A stretch of 13,237 nt of DNA, from NCBI GenBank assembly GCA_902463875.1, contig CABQHR010000029.1, positions 1-13,237 of the forward strand, in the 5' to 3' direction. Shown here one piece after another: positions 12,984 to 13,237 of this stretch (within the stretch, counting starts at the first letter, position 1; each line of letters begins with the position of its first letter). This DNA is from an uncultured Collinsella sp. Lineage in GTDB: Bacteria > Actinomycetota > Coriobacteriia > Coriobacteriales > Coriobacteriaceae. A program made the position numbers and the translations under genes. Under the pieces are notes generated by a model. It was not told where the DNA came from, ran no database searches, and was given only the letters and a program-made list of their open reading frames with translations.

Positions 12984-13237
12984 CTAGTTCTTCAGCGAGT
13001 TCAGCGGCGCCGGGAATCGACCACCGCGGTGGGCAAGCACGGTGCCGGCGTTGGGGTTCACCGGCATGATGGGCGCACGGCCAAACAGGCCGCCGTACTC
13101 GACGCAGTCACCCACGCCCTTGCCGATGGCGGGAATCACGCGGACGGCCGTGGTCTTGTTGTTGATGACGCCGATGGCCATCTCGTCGGCGATGATGCCG
13201 GCGATGGTCTCGACCGGGGTGTCGCCGGGGATGGCGA
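12984..13237 (-). CDS. UPF0210/DUF711 (PFL) family protein, C-terminal part
   Basis: The last ~84 residues of a UPF0210 (DUF711, PFL-like) protein; the rest lies beyond the right edge. The frame is open to the window end and reads [18 protein letters not shown], then [36 protein letters not shown] and the C-terminal [14 protein letters not shown], all characteristic of the family. An ATG at 13181 is internal. The family is widespread in anaerobes, has a fold related to glycyl-radical enzymes and is often encoded next to an ACT-domain protein. Its biochemical role is not established. No U-rich terminator follows the TAG; instead the 32-bp inverted repeat begins 17 bases downstream. Confidence 0.93.
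   Translation of the reverse strand, partial: AIPGDTPVETIAGIIADEMAIGVINNKTTAVRVIPAIGKGVGDCVEYGGLFGRAPIMPVNPNAGTVLAHRGGRFPAPLNSLKN

Overview
The window reads as chromosomal DNA of a fairly GC-rich Actinomycetota. The proteins, the tmRNA and the mix of ATG and GTG starts behind strong Shine-Dalgarno (SD) sequences look most like the Coriobacteriia, probably a Collinsella-type gut anaerobe. That assignment rests on recognition of the protein sequences and was not tested by a search.

Left part (1-1800). The window opens inside the C-terminal tail of a P-type metal ATPase, closed by a good terminator. Next is a two-gene toxin-antitoxin-like operon: a RelB/DinJ-like antitoxin overlapping a PIN-domain toxin by three bases of coding sequence. 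Its promoter is clear (TTGACC, 17 bases, TATAGT) and is threaded with three GCTAGC hexamers. A convergent gene encodes an acidic helical protein I do not recognise.

Middle-left (1800-3800). A complete tmRNA gene (ssrA) ends in CCA and is followed by a strong terminator. Behind it lies a gene-free stretch with two ~95-bp direct repeats. Each begins with the reverse complement of the tmRNA T-arm. A patatin-like lipase follows.

Housekeeping block (3800-7850). rplM and rpsI are transcribed from a good promoter and closed by a 15-bp terminator. glmM, a glucose-type PTS EIIA gene and nagB follow on the same strand. GlmM and NagB act on either side of glucosamine 6-phosphate, and the PTS supplies phosphorylated sugar, so this block links ribosome synthesis, cell-wall amino-sugar synthesis and amino-sugar breakdown. 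nagB has a long leader with several hairpins.

Right part (7850-13237). A 999-residue regulator combines an N-terminal MalT/STAND-like ATPase with a C-terminal SARP-type winged helix plus BTAD domain. On the minus strand are a YhbY-type RNA-binding protein, a class I SAM methyltransferase whose true GTG start sits just after a terminator hairpin, and the C-terminal end of a UPF0210/DUF711 protein. Between the last two lies a striking structure: perfect 32-bp inverted repeats around a 70-base interior that itself contains a hairpin. I consider that element and the tmRNA-derived repeats the least explained signals here.
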